Source: Parafrigoribacterium mesophilum
Lineage (GTDB): Bacteria > Actinomycetota > Actinomycetes > Actinomycetales > Microbacteriaceae
Assembly (NCBI RefSeq): GCF_039652555.1
Contig: NZ_JBDJAF010000002.1
Span: 186,001 to 250,000, forward strand
Direction: 5' to 3'
Length of the DNA stretch: 64,000 nucleotides
Below are positions 43,613 through 51,414 of the stretch, piece by piece (the first letter of the stretch is position 1; each line of letters opens with the position of its first letter). The position numbers were made by a program, and so were the translations under genes. A model generated the notes under the pieces. The model was not told where the DNA came from. It saw only the letters and a program-made list of their open reading frames with translations, and made no database searches.

Positions 43613-44496
43613 CCGCCACGCTCGACGCCATCGCCCGCCCGTCCGGGGCGCTGGCCATGGTGGCCATGGACCAGCGCGAGAGCTTGCGCACCATGTACGC
43701 CGGCGCGGGGTGCGGACGTCCGGATGACGCCACCCTCGTGCACTTCAAACTCGAGGTGGCGAAGGCGCTCGGTCCGTTGGCTTCCGGATTCCTGATCGAC
43801 CGGCACTATGGATTCGATGCGGTGCGCGACCAGCACCTGCTGCCGGCATCGACCGGTCTGATCCTGGCCGCCGATGAGCTGACCCAGGCGGACGGCGGCC
43901 CGGTCGAGGAGACCGCCCTGGACCCGGTGGTGATCCACGACGACTTCGACCTGTCCGGCGTCGCGGCCCTCAAACTGCTGATCATCTGGCGCCGCGACGA
44001 CAAGCGTGAGGAGCGGGTGCGACTGGCCGAGGAGTTCATCCGGGTCGCGGCGGCCCGTGGTGTGCTGTCGGTGCTGGAGCCGGTGGTGCGGGCCACGCGC
44101 AGCGAGCTGGATGCCGGCACCTGGGACACCGATGTCGCCATCCGCGAGGCCGCCGCCGAGCTGTCGGCGCTGGCGCCCAGCCTGTACAAGGTGCAGGTGC
44201 CGTTGGGCGGCGATGGCAGCGAGCAGGACCAGCGGCGGGCCAGCGTCGAGCTCGGCCGGGTGATCACCGGGCCGTGGGTGGTGTTGTCGCAGGGCGTGCC
44301 GCTCGACCGGTTCCTGCCGGCAGTGGTGGCCGCCTGCCGCGCCGGGGCTAGTGGATTCCTGGCCGGCCGGGCGCTGTGGAGCGACGTGGTGGGCGCGGCC
44401 GATCCGGCCGCCGCGCTGCGGGAGCATTCAGTACCACGGCTGGAGCGCCTCGCCGCGGCCGTGGACGCCGAGGCGCGGCCCTGGAGCCAAGCGTGA
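43609..44496 (+). CDS. Class I aldolase, YihT/LacD-like
   Basis: A 295-residue TIM-barrel aldolase. From memory it resembles E. coli YihT (6-deoxy-6-sulfofructose-1-phosphate aldolase) strongly: ALAMVAMDQRESLRTM at about residue 15, ALKLLIIWRRDD near 122, LEPVVRATR near 157, the Schiff-base Lys in SLYKVQVPLG near 196, and ASGFLAGRALWSDVVG near 245. YihT proteins split a phosphorylated ketose into dihydroxyacetone phosphate plus an aldehyde. Whether the substrate here is sulfonated cannot be told; no other sulfoquinovose gene is in the window. It is translationally coupled to the FGGY kinase. Confidence 0.82.
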   Translation: MTATLDAIARPSGALAMVAMDQRESLRTMYAGAGCGRPDDATLVHFKLEVAKALGPLASGFLIDRHYGFDAVRDQHLLPASTGLILAADELTQADGGPVEETALDPVVIHDDFDLSGVAALKLLIIWRRDDKREERVRLAEEFIRVAAARGVLSVLEPVVRATRSELDAGTWDTDVAIREAAAELSALAPSLYKVQVPLGGDGSEQDQRRASVELGRVITGPWVVLSQGVPLDRFLPAVVAACRAGASGFLAGRALWSDVVGAADPAAALREHSVPRLERLAAAVDAEARPWSQA

Positions 44497-44564
44497 GCGC
44501 GCACTACGGTGCGCGCATCAGCCTGCTGCACATTGAGCCGGTCGAGTGCCCGGCTTCGATGCCA

Positions 44565-45116
44565 CTACCGATTGAGCGCAGCCGGCTCATCCGCAGACGA
44601 CTCGGCGATGAGCCTCAATTCCGCCTCGCGGCGGGCGATGGTGGCGAGACCATCGGAGCGGTTGTGTCCGTACACCCAGTACCGATAAAGAAGGAATCTA
44701 AAGGCTGTGGCGAAAAAGAGGCCAATGACATTAGTCGAAATGTTGTCGGCGACCAGGCTGGTGAATCCAAGGACATAGTGCGAGACGAACAAAAAGAGCA
44801 GACTGATACCCATGCCGACGGCGGCAATAACCGAGAACTCCAGCAACTCGACCATGAAGTTTTGGCGGCGGTTTTCACGGAAGGTCCAGTAACGGTTTCC
44901 AAACCAGGTCGCGAGTGTGGCGATGGTTACGGAGATGATCTTTGCCCCGAGCGGTCCCTGCCAGAAGTGATCGCTGCCAAAGAAGCCCAGCCTCAAGAAG
45001 TTGAATATTCCGACATCGATGACGTATCCGATCAGACCCACAACACCGAACTTGACCGCGTAGCGAAGCAATCGCGTGTAGACGTAGTTGAACGCTCGCG
45101 TGAGTGGTCCGGCCAC
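44565..45116 (-). CDS. GtrA-family membrane protein 2
   Basis: Second GtrA-like protein (183 aa), with four helices from AVKFGVVGLIGYVIDVGIFN to FRFLLYRYWVY and the motif ATWFGNRYWTF near residue 75, closely parallel to the copy at 40061. Base composition is less GC-rich than its neighbours, a sign of transfer or different history. GTG 45116 has AAGG 6 nt upstream; the frame stays open 69 codons further, but that would overrun the purE start and promoter. The role may be in lipid-linked sugar translocation for the surface polysaccharide. Confidence 0.85.
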   Translation of the reverse strand: MAGPLTRAFNYVYTRLLRYAVKFGVVGLIGYVIDVGIFNFLRLGFFGSDHFWQGPLGAKIISVTIATLATWFGNRYWTFRENRRQNFMVELLEFSVIAAVGMGISLLFLFVSHYVLGFTSLVADNISTNVIGLFFATAFRFLLYRYWVYGHNRSDGLATIARREAELRLIAESSADEPAALNR

Positions 45117-45254
45117 GGCGGCCCTTCGTTGAGATTCGGAAGAATTGAGACCCGTAAATGCTACTCCAGGCGCATGCGCACTATATGTGAGCTTCACAGG
45201 GCGGAAGATGCACACGTTCTCGCGTGTGGCCGAGCTGTTGAGATCCGCACAAAG

Positions 45255-45260
45255 TACTAT
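45255..45260 (+). promoter_or_regulatory. -10 element of purE, leaderless promoter
   Basis: TACTAT is followed by 7 nt (CGAACAC) and ATG 45268, with no Shine-Dalgarno sequence. Confidence 0.55.
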
Positions 45261-45267
45261 CGAACAC

Positions 45268-45762
45268 ATGCCTACCCCGCTTGTTGCCGTCGTGATGGGC
45301 TCGGACTCCGACTGGCGCATCATGCAGGCCGCCGCCGCCGCGTTGGCCGAGTTCGGCGTCCCCTACGAGGTCGAGGTGGTCTCCGCGCACCGCACCCCGG
45401 AGAAGATGATCGCCTTCGGCAAGGATGCGGCCGGTCGCGGCCTCAAGGCCATCATCGCCGGCGCCGGGGGAGCGGCGCACCTGCCCGGCATGCTCGCCGC
45501 CGTGACCACGCTGCCGGTGATCGGGGTGCCGGTGCCGCTGTCCACCCTCGACGGGATGGATTCCCTGCTCTCCATCGTGCAGATGCCGTCCGGCGTGCCG
45601 GTGGCCACCGTGTCCATCGGCGGAGCGCGCAACGCCGGCCTGCTCGCGGTGCGGATGCTCGCCGCATCCGACCCCGACCTCACCGTCAAACTGGCCGACT
45701 TCGCGCGCGGGCTAGAGACCCTCGTGGCGCAGAAGAACGCCACCCTGCAAGCATCCCTGTGA
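45268..45762 (+). CDS. purE: N5-carboxyaminoimidazole ribonucleotide mutase
   Basis: Class I PurE (164 aa) converting N5-CAIR to CAIR in purine synthesis. Motifs: VVMGSDSDWRIM at about residue 8, VVSAHRTPEKM near 38 (catalytic His), AGAGGAAHLPGM near 66 and PVIGVPVPL near 84. ATG 45268 has a -10 hexamer 7 nt upstream; the longer frame to 45145 is discarded. Its stop overlaps a six-codon mini-ORF that leads to the LCP gene. Partner purK is 3.4 kb upstream on the same strand. Confidence 0.95.
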   Translation: MPTPLVAVVMGSDSDWRIMQAAAAALAEFGVPYEVEVVSAHRTPEKMIAFGKDAAGRGLKAIIAGAGGAAHLPGMLAAVTTLPVIGVPVPLSTLDGMDSLLSIVQMPSGVPVATVSIGGARNAGLLAVRMLAASDPDLTVKLADFARGLETLVAQKNATLQASL

Positions 45763-45779
45763 GCGAATTATTTCAGTGA
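45759..45779 (+). CDS. Possible bridging mini-ORF (6 codons)
   Basis: GTGAGCGAATTATTTCAG encodes MSELFQ, then TGA. Its GTG overlaps the purE stop (GTGA) and its TGA overlaps the LCP start codon (GTGA). It would couple purE and LCP translation. Second case of this arrangement in the window (see 8010-8036). Confidence 0.25.
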   Translation: MSELFQ

Positions 45780-47122
45780 GCGCCAGCAACCCGGTGCGGT
45801 ATCCGGATGCCCGCGACAGCGCCGTGATGACCAAGCGTGCCTGGTGGCTGATCGCGCTCAATTTCCTCCTCCCGGGCTCGGCGCAGCTGCTGGCCGGAAA
45901 CCGGCGGCTCGGCCGGTTCGGAGTGCGGGCGACCTTGCTGCTGTGGATTCTCGCGATGGTGGCGCTGGTGGTGTTGCTCGCCGCACGGTCCACGCTGATT
46001 GGAATTGCCACGAACCCGATCGCCTTGACGGTCGGGCAGGTGCTCCTGGCCGCGTACGCCGTGCTGTGGATCGTGCTCACCCTCGACACGTTGCGGCTGG
46101 TGCGGCTGATCAAGACCGGGCCCGCGGCCCGGCCGTTCATAGCGGCGTTGTCCGTGATCGCCCTTGTCGCGGCTGCCGGTACGGCGGGCTATGGCGCTTA
46201 CTTGGCCGGGTTGACGCGATCCACGGTGTCGGCGATCTTCGGCAGCGGCGAGTATCAGGAGCCGGTCGACGGCCGCTATAACATCCTGATGCTCGGCGGC
46301 GACGCCGGGCCCGACCGGTTGGGGATGCGTCCGGACAGCCTGTCCGTGGTCAGCGTCGACGCGAAGACCGGTCAGACCACGATGATCGGGGTACCCCGCA
46401 ACTTCGAGCGCGCGAGGTTCGCGAAGGACTCCCCGCTGTATGGGCCGTTCCCCAATGGGTACGACTGCGGCGACAACTGTCTGATCAGCTTCCTCTACAC
46501 CTACGCCGAGGAGCACCCAGAGCTTTATCCGGCCGCCAAGGCTCAGGGCAGCTCTCCAGGCATCGAGGCGACGCGGGATGCGATCGCGGGGGTACTCGGC
46601 ATCAAACTGCAGTACTTTGCACTCATCGACATGCAGGGTTTCGCCGACCTTGTCGATGCCCTCGGCGGCATCACCATGGACGTGAAAGCCCGTCTCCCAA
46701 TCAGTGGTGGTGAGAACTCTAATGGACAGCCGATCAACGTGTCCGGGTGGATCGAGCCGGGTGTGCAAAAGATGGACGGCTACACCGCGCTCTGGTACGC
46801 CAGGGCACGGCACGGCTCCAGCGACTTCGATCGGATGGCGCGGCAGCGTGACGTGCAGGAGGCCATCCTCAAACAGTTCAAGCCCGGTACGGTGCTCACG
46901 AAGTTTCAGGCGATCGCCGAGGCGGGCAAGCAGATCGTCAAGACCGACATTCCGTCAGTAATGCTCGGGGTCTTCGTTGACCTGGCGGCAAAGGCGCGCG
47001 CGCAACCGATCACGCGGTTGGAGATTGTGCCGCCACAGTTCGACCCGGCTCGGCCCGACTACCCGAAGATCGAGGCGGCGGTGGCCGACGCTCTGAAGCC
47101 GCGACCGACACCCCCCGGGTAA
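45776..47122 (+). CDS. LytR-CpsA-Psr (LCP) family cell-wall glycopolymer ligase
   Basis: A 448-residue membrane enzyme that transfers undecaprenyl-linked glycopolymers to peptidoglycan outside the cell. There are four N-terminal helices (residues ~22-120), more than the single one of simple LCP proteins. The extracellular LCP domain starts at YNILMLGGDAGPDRLGMRPD near residue 168, with GVPRNF near 203 and the Arg/Asp residues that bind pyrophosphate. YDCGDNC suggests a disulfide. RHGSSDFDRMARQRDVQ near 350 is the conserved C-half motif. GTG 45776 is used. Its position before the polysaccharide locus supports a role in attaching that polymer. Confidence 0.9.
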   Translation: MSASNPVRYPDARDSAVMTKRAWWLIALNFLLPGSAQLLAGNRRLGRFGVRATLLLWILAMVALVVLLAARSTLIGIATNPIALTVGQVLLAAYAVLWIVLTLDTLRLVRLIKTGPAARPFIAALSVIALVAAAGTAGYGAYLAGLTRSTVSAIFGSGEYQEPVDGRYNILMLGGDAGPDRLGMRPDSLSVVSVDAKTGQTTMIGVPRNFERARFAKDSPLYGPFPNGYDCGDNCLISFLYTYAEEHPELYPAAKAQGSSPGIEATRDAIAGVLGIKLQYFALIDMQGFADLVDALGGITMDVKARLPISGGENSNGQPINVSGWIEPGVQKMDGYTALWYARARHGSSDFDRMARQRDVQEAILKQFKPGTVLTKFQAIAEAGKQIVKTDIPSVMLGVFVDLAAKARAQPITRLEIVPPQFDPARPDYPKIEAAVADALKPRPTPPG

Positions 47123-47152
47123 CCTCGCCCCGGTGGCCGAGCGACCCCGTCC

Positions 47153-47235
47153 GGTGGTCGAGCTTGTCGAGACCCCCGCAGGTGCTCGGCGTCTCGACAC
47201 TTCGACAAGCTCAGTGAAGTCCAAGCTCGACGACC
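47153..47235. repeat. GGTGGTCGAG palindrome cluster
   Basis: GGTGGTCGAGCTTGTCGAGA (from 47153) is answered by GTCTCGACACTTCGACAAGC (from 47191). GAGCTTGTCGA (47160-47170) and TCGACAAGCTC (47202-47212) are an 11-bp inverted repeat. It lies between the convergent LCP and GT4 genes and may act as a bidirectional terminator. Confidence 0.7.
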
Positions 47236-47259
47236 GAACGACGCTCGACGACCGAACGC

Positions 47260-48399
47260 CTACAGGTCGGCGTGCAACTGCCACACTCGCTCGGCGGAAT
47301 CCTTCCAACTGAACGCCTTGGCCCGGTCCAGCCCGGTCGTGCGCAGCCGGCGGCAGCGGGCGGCGTCACCGACCACTGATGCGATCGTCGTCGCGAGCCG
47401 CTCCGGGTAGCCCGCGGGTTCGTCCCGCGCGACCGTTACCCCGGCTCCTGCAGCCACTTCGAGCACGGCTGGGGCATCCGAGTGCACCACGGGCGTGCCG
47501 AAGTGGAACGCCTCGATCACCGGCAGCCCAAACCCTTCGGCCAGGCTCGGGAACACGAACACGGTAGCGCGGTCCAGCACCACCGCCAGGTCGGCATCGG
47601 CGAGGAAACCGAGCGCGCGCACCCTGCCCTCGGCGAGCCCCGCCTCGGCGGCGATCGCTGCCACGTTGAGGTCGCCCCAACCTTCCGGACCCACGATGAG
47701 CAGCGGAAGGTCCACCGACTCCGGGTGGGCCAGCGACTGGATGAGCGCGGTGAGACCCTTGCGCGGCTCCAGTGTGCCGACGCTGAGCAGGTATTCCCTC
47801 GGCAAGTCCAGTGTCGCGGCGCGGGAATCCGCATCGACCGGCAGCGCCAGCTTGGAACTGACGGCCCCGCCGATGATTCGGATCCGATCGCCAAAGTTCA
47901 GCACCGACGCCAGCTGCTCGCCGACCAGGTGAGTGGGCACCACCACCGCGTCCGCGTAACGGTGCGCTCGCCTGACCATCATTTTGTTCCACACCACCGC
48001 GCGCGGGCTCATCGTCTCCGGATGCGTCCACGCCACCATGTCATGGATGGTCACCACCGTCTGATCGCCCACGTTGTTGAGCCGGTCGTGTCGGCCCAGC
48101 GGCGCGAGCAGGTCGGGGGAGTGCACCATGTTCTTGCCCATCAGCGGGCTGAGGCCGAGCTGCCAGGCCACGCTGAGGGCGTTGCGGGGGAGCAAGGTCT
48201 TGTGCAGGCCGCTGAGCCCCGGCAGCAGGTCATTGATCCGGCCGTAGTCCTCCGCGGAGGAGGCCGGGACGATGCCCGCCACGTCGCATCCGGCCGGCGC
48301 GGTGTCGATCAGGTGCCTGGTGAGTTCTTCCGCATAGCGACCGGTGCCGCCGGGAACCGGTGCGACGACCTGGTCGAGCACCACCCGCAGCGTCGTCAC
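47260..48399 (-). CDS. GT4-family glycosyltransferase A
   Basis: Retaining GT-B glycosyltransferase (379 aa). The N-terminal VLDQVVAPVPGGTGRYAEEL is a GT4 pattern with a Gly-rich donor loop; the C-domain shows SVGTLEPRKGLTALIQ near residue 205, FPSLAEGFGLPVIEAFHFG near 292 with the catalytic Glu residues. GTG 48399 overlaps the rmlD stop (GTGA). It is a close paralog of the gene at 49326-50459: both end in WxLHADL and share most motifs, so they arose by duplication around rmlD. With the rml genes, a rhamnosyl- or other deoxyhexosyl-transferase is plausible. Confidence 0.87.
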   Translation of the reverse strand: MTTLRVVLDQVVAPVPGGTGRYAEELTRHLIDTAPAGCDVAGIVPASSAEDYGRINDLLPGLSGLHKTLLPRNALSVAWQLGLSPLMGKNMVHSPDLLAPLGRHDRLNNVGDQTVVTIHDMVAWTHPETMSPRAVVWNKMMVRRAHRYADAVVVPTHLVGEQLASVLNFGDRIRIIGGAVSSKLALPVDADSRAATLDLPREYLLSVGTLEPRKGLTALIQSLAHPESVDLPLLIVGPEGWGDLNVAAIAAEAGLAEGRVRALGFLADADLAVVLDRATVFVFPSLAEGFGLPVIEAFHFGTPVVHSDAPAVLEVAAGAGVTVARDEPAGYPERLATTIASVVGDAARCRRLRTTGLDRAKAFSWKDSAERVWQLHADL

Positions 48400-49256
48400 G
48401 TATTCTCCAAAACTCCCCGGGCCGCAGCATCCGCCAGGGCGTCACGCCAGTCGCGCAACGGCGCCAACCCGGTGTGAGCCCAACTTTCATGTCCCAGAAC
48501 CGAGTATGCGGGTCGCGGAGCTGGCCGCACGAAATGTGAGCTATCGGTCGGCTTGACCCTAGCAGGGTCGAGGCCGGCTTCCCTGAAAACCGCCTGCGCG
48601 AAGTCGAACCAGCTGCCGCTGCCCGAGTTGGTGGCGTGGTAGATACCGGCCGGGGCATCCGCGTCGAGCAGCGCGACGACCTGCCGGGCCAGGTCGAGCG
48701 TCCAGGTGGGCTGGCCGATCTGGTCGTCGACGACGCTGACGGTGTCGTGGTCGGATGCGAGGCGCAGCATGGTCTTGGCAAAGTTGGGGCCGTGCGCGCC
48801 GTATAGCCATGCGGCACGAACGATGAAGGTGCCACTGCGATGCAGTTCGGATACCAGCTGCTCACCGGCGGCCTTGGTGCGACCGTAGGCCGAGACCGGG
48901 TTCAGTGGGGCGTCCTCCGAGTACGGAGAGGTCGCGGTGCCGTCGAACACGTAGTCGGTGGAGACCTGCACGAGCCGTGCTCCGTTGCCCGCCGCGGCGC
49001 GGGCCAGGTTAGCGGCACCCGTGGCGTTAACCGCGAAGGCGAGGTCTTCGTTTGTTTCGGCGTCGTCGACCTTGGTATAGGCGGCGGCGTTGATGATCAC
49101 GTCGTGACCTGCGGCGGCAGCGGTCACGGCGTCCAGGTCGGTGATGTCCAACTCGGCGCGGGAGAGTGCCGTCACGTCGCGTCCGCTAAAAGCGGCCTGC
49201 AGATCCTCGCCGAGCATGCCGGCGGCGCCGGTGATGAGGTAGCGGGTGGCGACCAT
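48396..49256 (-). CDS. rmlD: dTDP-4-dehydrorhamnose reductase
   Basis: Last enzyme of dTDP-L-rhamnose synthesis, reducing the 4-keto group with NADPH. The 286-residue SDR protein has ITGAAGMLGEDLQAAF at about residue 8 (cofactor loop), NAAAYTKVDDAE near 57, VSTDYVFDG near 98 and the catalytic YGRTKAAGE near 123. ATG 49256 has AGGA 7 nt upstream; TTG one codon earlier is unlikely. Coupled to glycosyltransferase A. The remaining rml genes lie 2-4 kb to the right, with a second GT4 gene and an FkbM gene between. Confidence 0.94.
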   Translation of the reverse strand: MVATRYLITGAAGMLGEDLQAAFSGRDVTALSRAELDITDLDAVTAAAAGHDVIINAAAYTKVDDAETNEDLAFAVNATGAANLARAAAGNGARLVQVSTDYVFDGTATSPYSEDAPLNPVSAYGRTKAAGEQLVSELHRSGTFIVRAAWLYGAHGPNFAKTMLRLASDHDTVSVVDDQIGQPTWTLDLARQVVALLDADAPAGIYHATNSGSGSWFDFAQAVFREAGLDPARVKPTDSSHFVRPAPRPAYSVLGHESWAHTGLAPLRDWRDALADAAARGVLENT

Positions 49257-49325
49257 CAAGTGTTCCTTTCGGGTGCCGAGTGGGCACCGTGCACGTCAGC
49301 GTACCGCTCGCCGTTGCCGTGATTT

Positions 49326-50459
49326 CTACAGGTCGGCGTGAAGCCGCCATACCTTTTCGGCGGAAGCGGCCCAGCTGAACGATCGGGCTCGTTCCAGGCC
49401 GCTGGCGCGCATCCGCTGTGCCATCGTCGAATCTGAAACAACCGAGGCAATGGCCGACGCCAGCCTCCGTGGGTATTCTTCGGGGTTCTCGAGAGCCACG
49501 CCGAGGCCGGCCCCTCCCGAAACCTCAAGCAGAGCGGGGTCGTCCGAATGGACAACCGGGGTACCGAAGTGGAAGGCCTCGATGATCGGCAGGCCGAAAC
49601 CTTCCGCGAGGCTAGGAAACACGAACACCGAAGCACGGTCCAAGGCGATGGCGAGGTCCGCATCGGAGAGGAACCCCAGGGTACGCACCCGGTCTGATGC
49701 AACTCCCGCTTCCGCCGCAATTGCACCGACGTCGAGCGTTCCCCACCCAGGCGGACCGACAATCAGGAGTGGAAGATCGACCGATTCCGGCACCGCCAGT
49801 GACCGGATGAGGGCCGCAATGCCCTTGCGCGGTTCGAGGGTCCCGACGCTGAGGATGAATTCGGCGGGCAGGCCGAGTGCCGCCGCGCGGATGTCCGCGT
49901 CGGCCGGCACGACGAGCTTCGTGCTCACCGCGCCCCCGATAACACGGACACGATCGCCGAAGTCCAGGATTTCGCTCAGTTGCTGTGCCACGGTCTGTGT
50001 AGGAACCACGATGGCGTCAGCGAACTTCTGCGCCCGGCTGGCCATCGTCCGGTGCCACGAAGCGCCATGCCGCGTCAAGGTCTCCGGATGTGTCCACGGG
50101 ACGGCATCGTGGATCGTCACGACGATTTGGTCACCACCATCGTGGTCATGGCGTGTGAGCGGCCCGAACAGGCTGGTGGCGTGCACCATTCCTTGTCCGT
50201 GTAAGTCGGTGAGACCGAACTGCCACATGGCTTGGAGCGCTTTGCGTGGAAGCGTGGCCCGATCGATGCCGTCGAGCCCGGGCAGCCGCGCCGAGACGTT
50301 GCGGAGGTCGGCGTCCGTTGATGCCGACAGCATTCCGGCGACGGTACAACCGGCCGGAGCGGTGTCGATGAGACCCTGGGTGAGTTCTTCTGTGTAGCGC
50401 CCGATGCCGCCGGGAACCGGCGCGATCATCTGATCGAGGATCACCCGCAGTGTCGGCAT
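49326..50459 (-). CDS. GT4-family glycosyltransferase B
   Basis: GT-B fold enzyme of 377 residues, paralogous to the product of 47260-48399. Matching segments are VILDQMIAPVPGGIGRYTEEL, SVGTLEPRKGIAALIRS, and FPSLAEGFGLPIIEAFHFG, all in the same order and position. The donor-site Glu residues are kept, so both copies look active, perhaps adding successive residues of the same or related sugars. ATG 50459 lies 36 bp after the FkbM gene end. The 69-bp gap to rmlD contains the rmlD ribosome site. Confidence 0.87.
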   Translation of the reverse strand: MPTLRVILDQMIAPVPGGIGRYTEELTQGLIDTAPAGCTVAGMLSASTDADLRNVSARLPGLDGIDRATLPRKALQAMWQFGLTDLHGQGMVHATSLFGPLTRHDHDGGDQIVVTIHDAVPWTHPETLTRHGASWHRTMASRAQKFADAIVVPTQTVAQQLSEILDFGDRVRVIGGAVSTKLVVPADADIRAAALGLPAEFILSVGTLEPRKGIAALIRSLAVPESVDLPLLIVGPPGWGTLDVGAIAAEAGVASDRVRTLGFLSDADLAIALDRASVFVFPSLAEGFGLPIIEAFHFGTPVVHSDDPALLEVSGGAGLGVALENPEEYPRRLASAIASVVSDSTMAQRMRASGLERARSFSWAASAEKVWRLHADL

Positions 50460-50495
50460 ATGTGCTCCAAGACCTTGTGGCGCTCCCCGTATCTG

Positions 50496-51356
50496 TTAGT
50501 GACGACCGATTCCTCTAACCCATCGTAGGGGTGCCGTCACCCGCCAGGACAGAGTCCGCTTCACGGCCGCCACGAGATCTTGTAGCTCAGCGACCCGCTG
50601 AGAAAGCATAGCTATGTCGGTGCGGGCCGCGTCAAGTTCCGTTCTCGCACGCTGTTCACGTTGGGTGATGAAGTTATCGAAGACACACGCCGGATACGAC
50701 AACGCCGCCTTCAGTTGCGCACTCCTCTCCTTCGACACGTAATAGCGGGACAGTCCGTCGAACAAGCAGAATTCGTATCCGGCCGCGAGCACGAGCGGCT
50801 CCCACGAGGAATGGCTTGCTGTTGTCGTCCCGGGTGATGTCGCCTCGATAACCAAGATCCAGGGGCGGTATTTCATGAAGTCAAGGGAGCGTAACACTCG
50901 CTCTTCTGCGCCTTCGGCGTCCACCACGAGGAAATGCACGTCGCTGCCGCCGATGCCAGATTGTTCGATCGCGGCGTCGAGACGAATGGTTGGGACCGTG
51001 AGGTCCGACACGCCATACCCGCCTTTGACGTGTTCAGCGCTGATGGAATCAACCAGCGTTGAGAGTCCGGTCCCGTCGATGACATGGAACGTTGCCGTTG
51101 CGTCGGGCGTGTCGGTCACTGCGGCTTCGATGACGGTGTCTCGAGGCCGCTCGGACCGGTACATTGACGCGAACGATGGGTTCGGCTCTATCGCCACACC
51201 GGCCCAGCCTCGGTCGTAGAAACTGCGCGTGACCGAGTCGATCAGAGGGTGATTGGCGCCGACATCGACGTACCTCCCCGTTTCGACATCGGCGAGCGCA
51301 CGATTGAGGATCACGTCCTCACCGTTTTGTGCAAAGGAAATGAAGGGCGTGGTCAT
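50496..51356 (-). CDS. FkbM-family methyltransferase
   Basis: S-adenosylmethionine-dependent O-methyltransferase (286 aa) of the type found in exopolysaccharide clusters, where it methylates sugars. YVDVGANHPLIDSVTRSFYD near residue 29 is the SAM motif, GVAIEPNP near 53 the acidic loop, and FLVVDAEGAEERVLRSLDF near 142 the FkbM signature. The last 65 residues form a predicted coiled coil ending in a Trp/Arg-rich piece (SWRVTAPLRWVRGIGRH), a tail common among capsule enzymes that may bind the membrane or partners. GC content is lower than in the core genes. Confidence 0.85.
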   Translation of the reverse strand: MTTPFISFAQNGEDVILNRALADVETGRYVDVGANHPLIDSVTRSFYDRGWAGVAIEPNPSFASMYRSERPRDTVIEAAVTDTPDATATFHVIDGTGLSTLVDSISAEHVKGGYGVSDLTVPTIRLDAAIEQSGIGGSDVHFLVVDAEGAEERVLRSLDFMKYRPWILVIEATSPGTTTASHSSWEPLVLAAGYEFCLFDGLSRYYVSKERSAQLKAALSYPACVFDNFITQREQRARTELDAARTDIAMLSQRVAELQDLVAAVKRTLSWRVTAPLRWVRGIGRH

Positions 51357-51414
51357 CGGAAACTAGGGCCTCTCGTCCTAGATATCCTACCGGGCCGGGG
51401 TAGTCGCCCCGTTT

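Noticed and set aside
44376..45779. 467-codon plus-strand frame across GtrA 2 and purE
   Set aside because: It runs antisense to GtrA 2 and out of frame with purE, with no conserved sequence.
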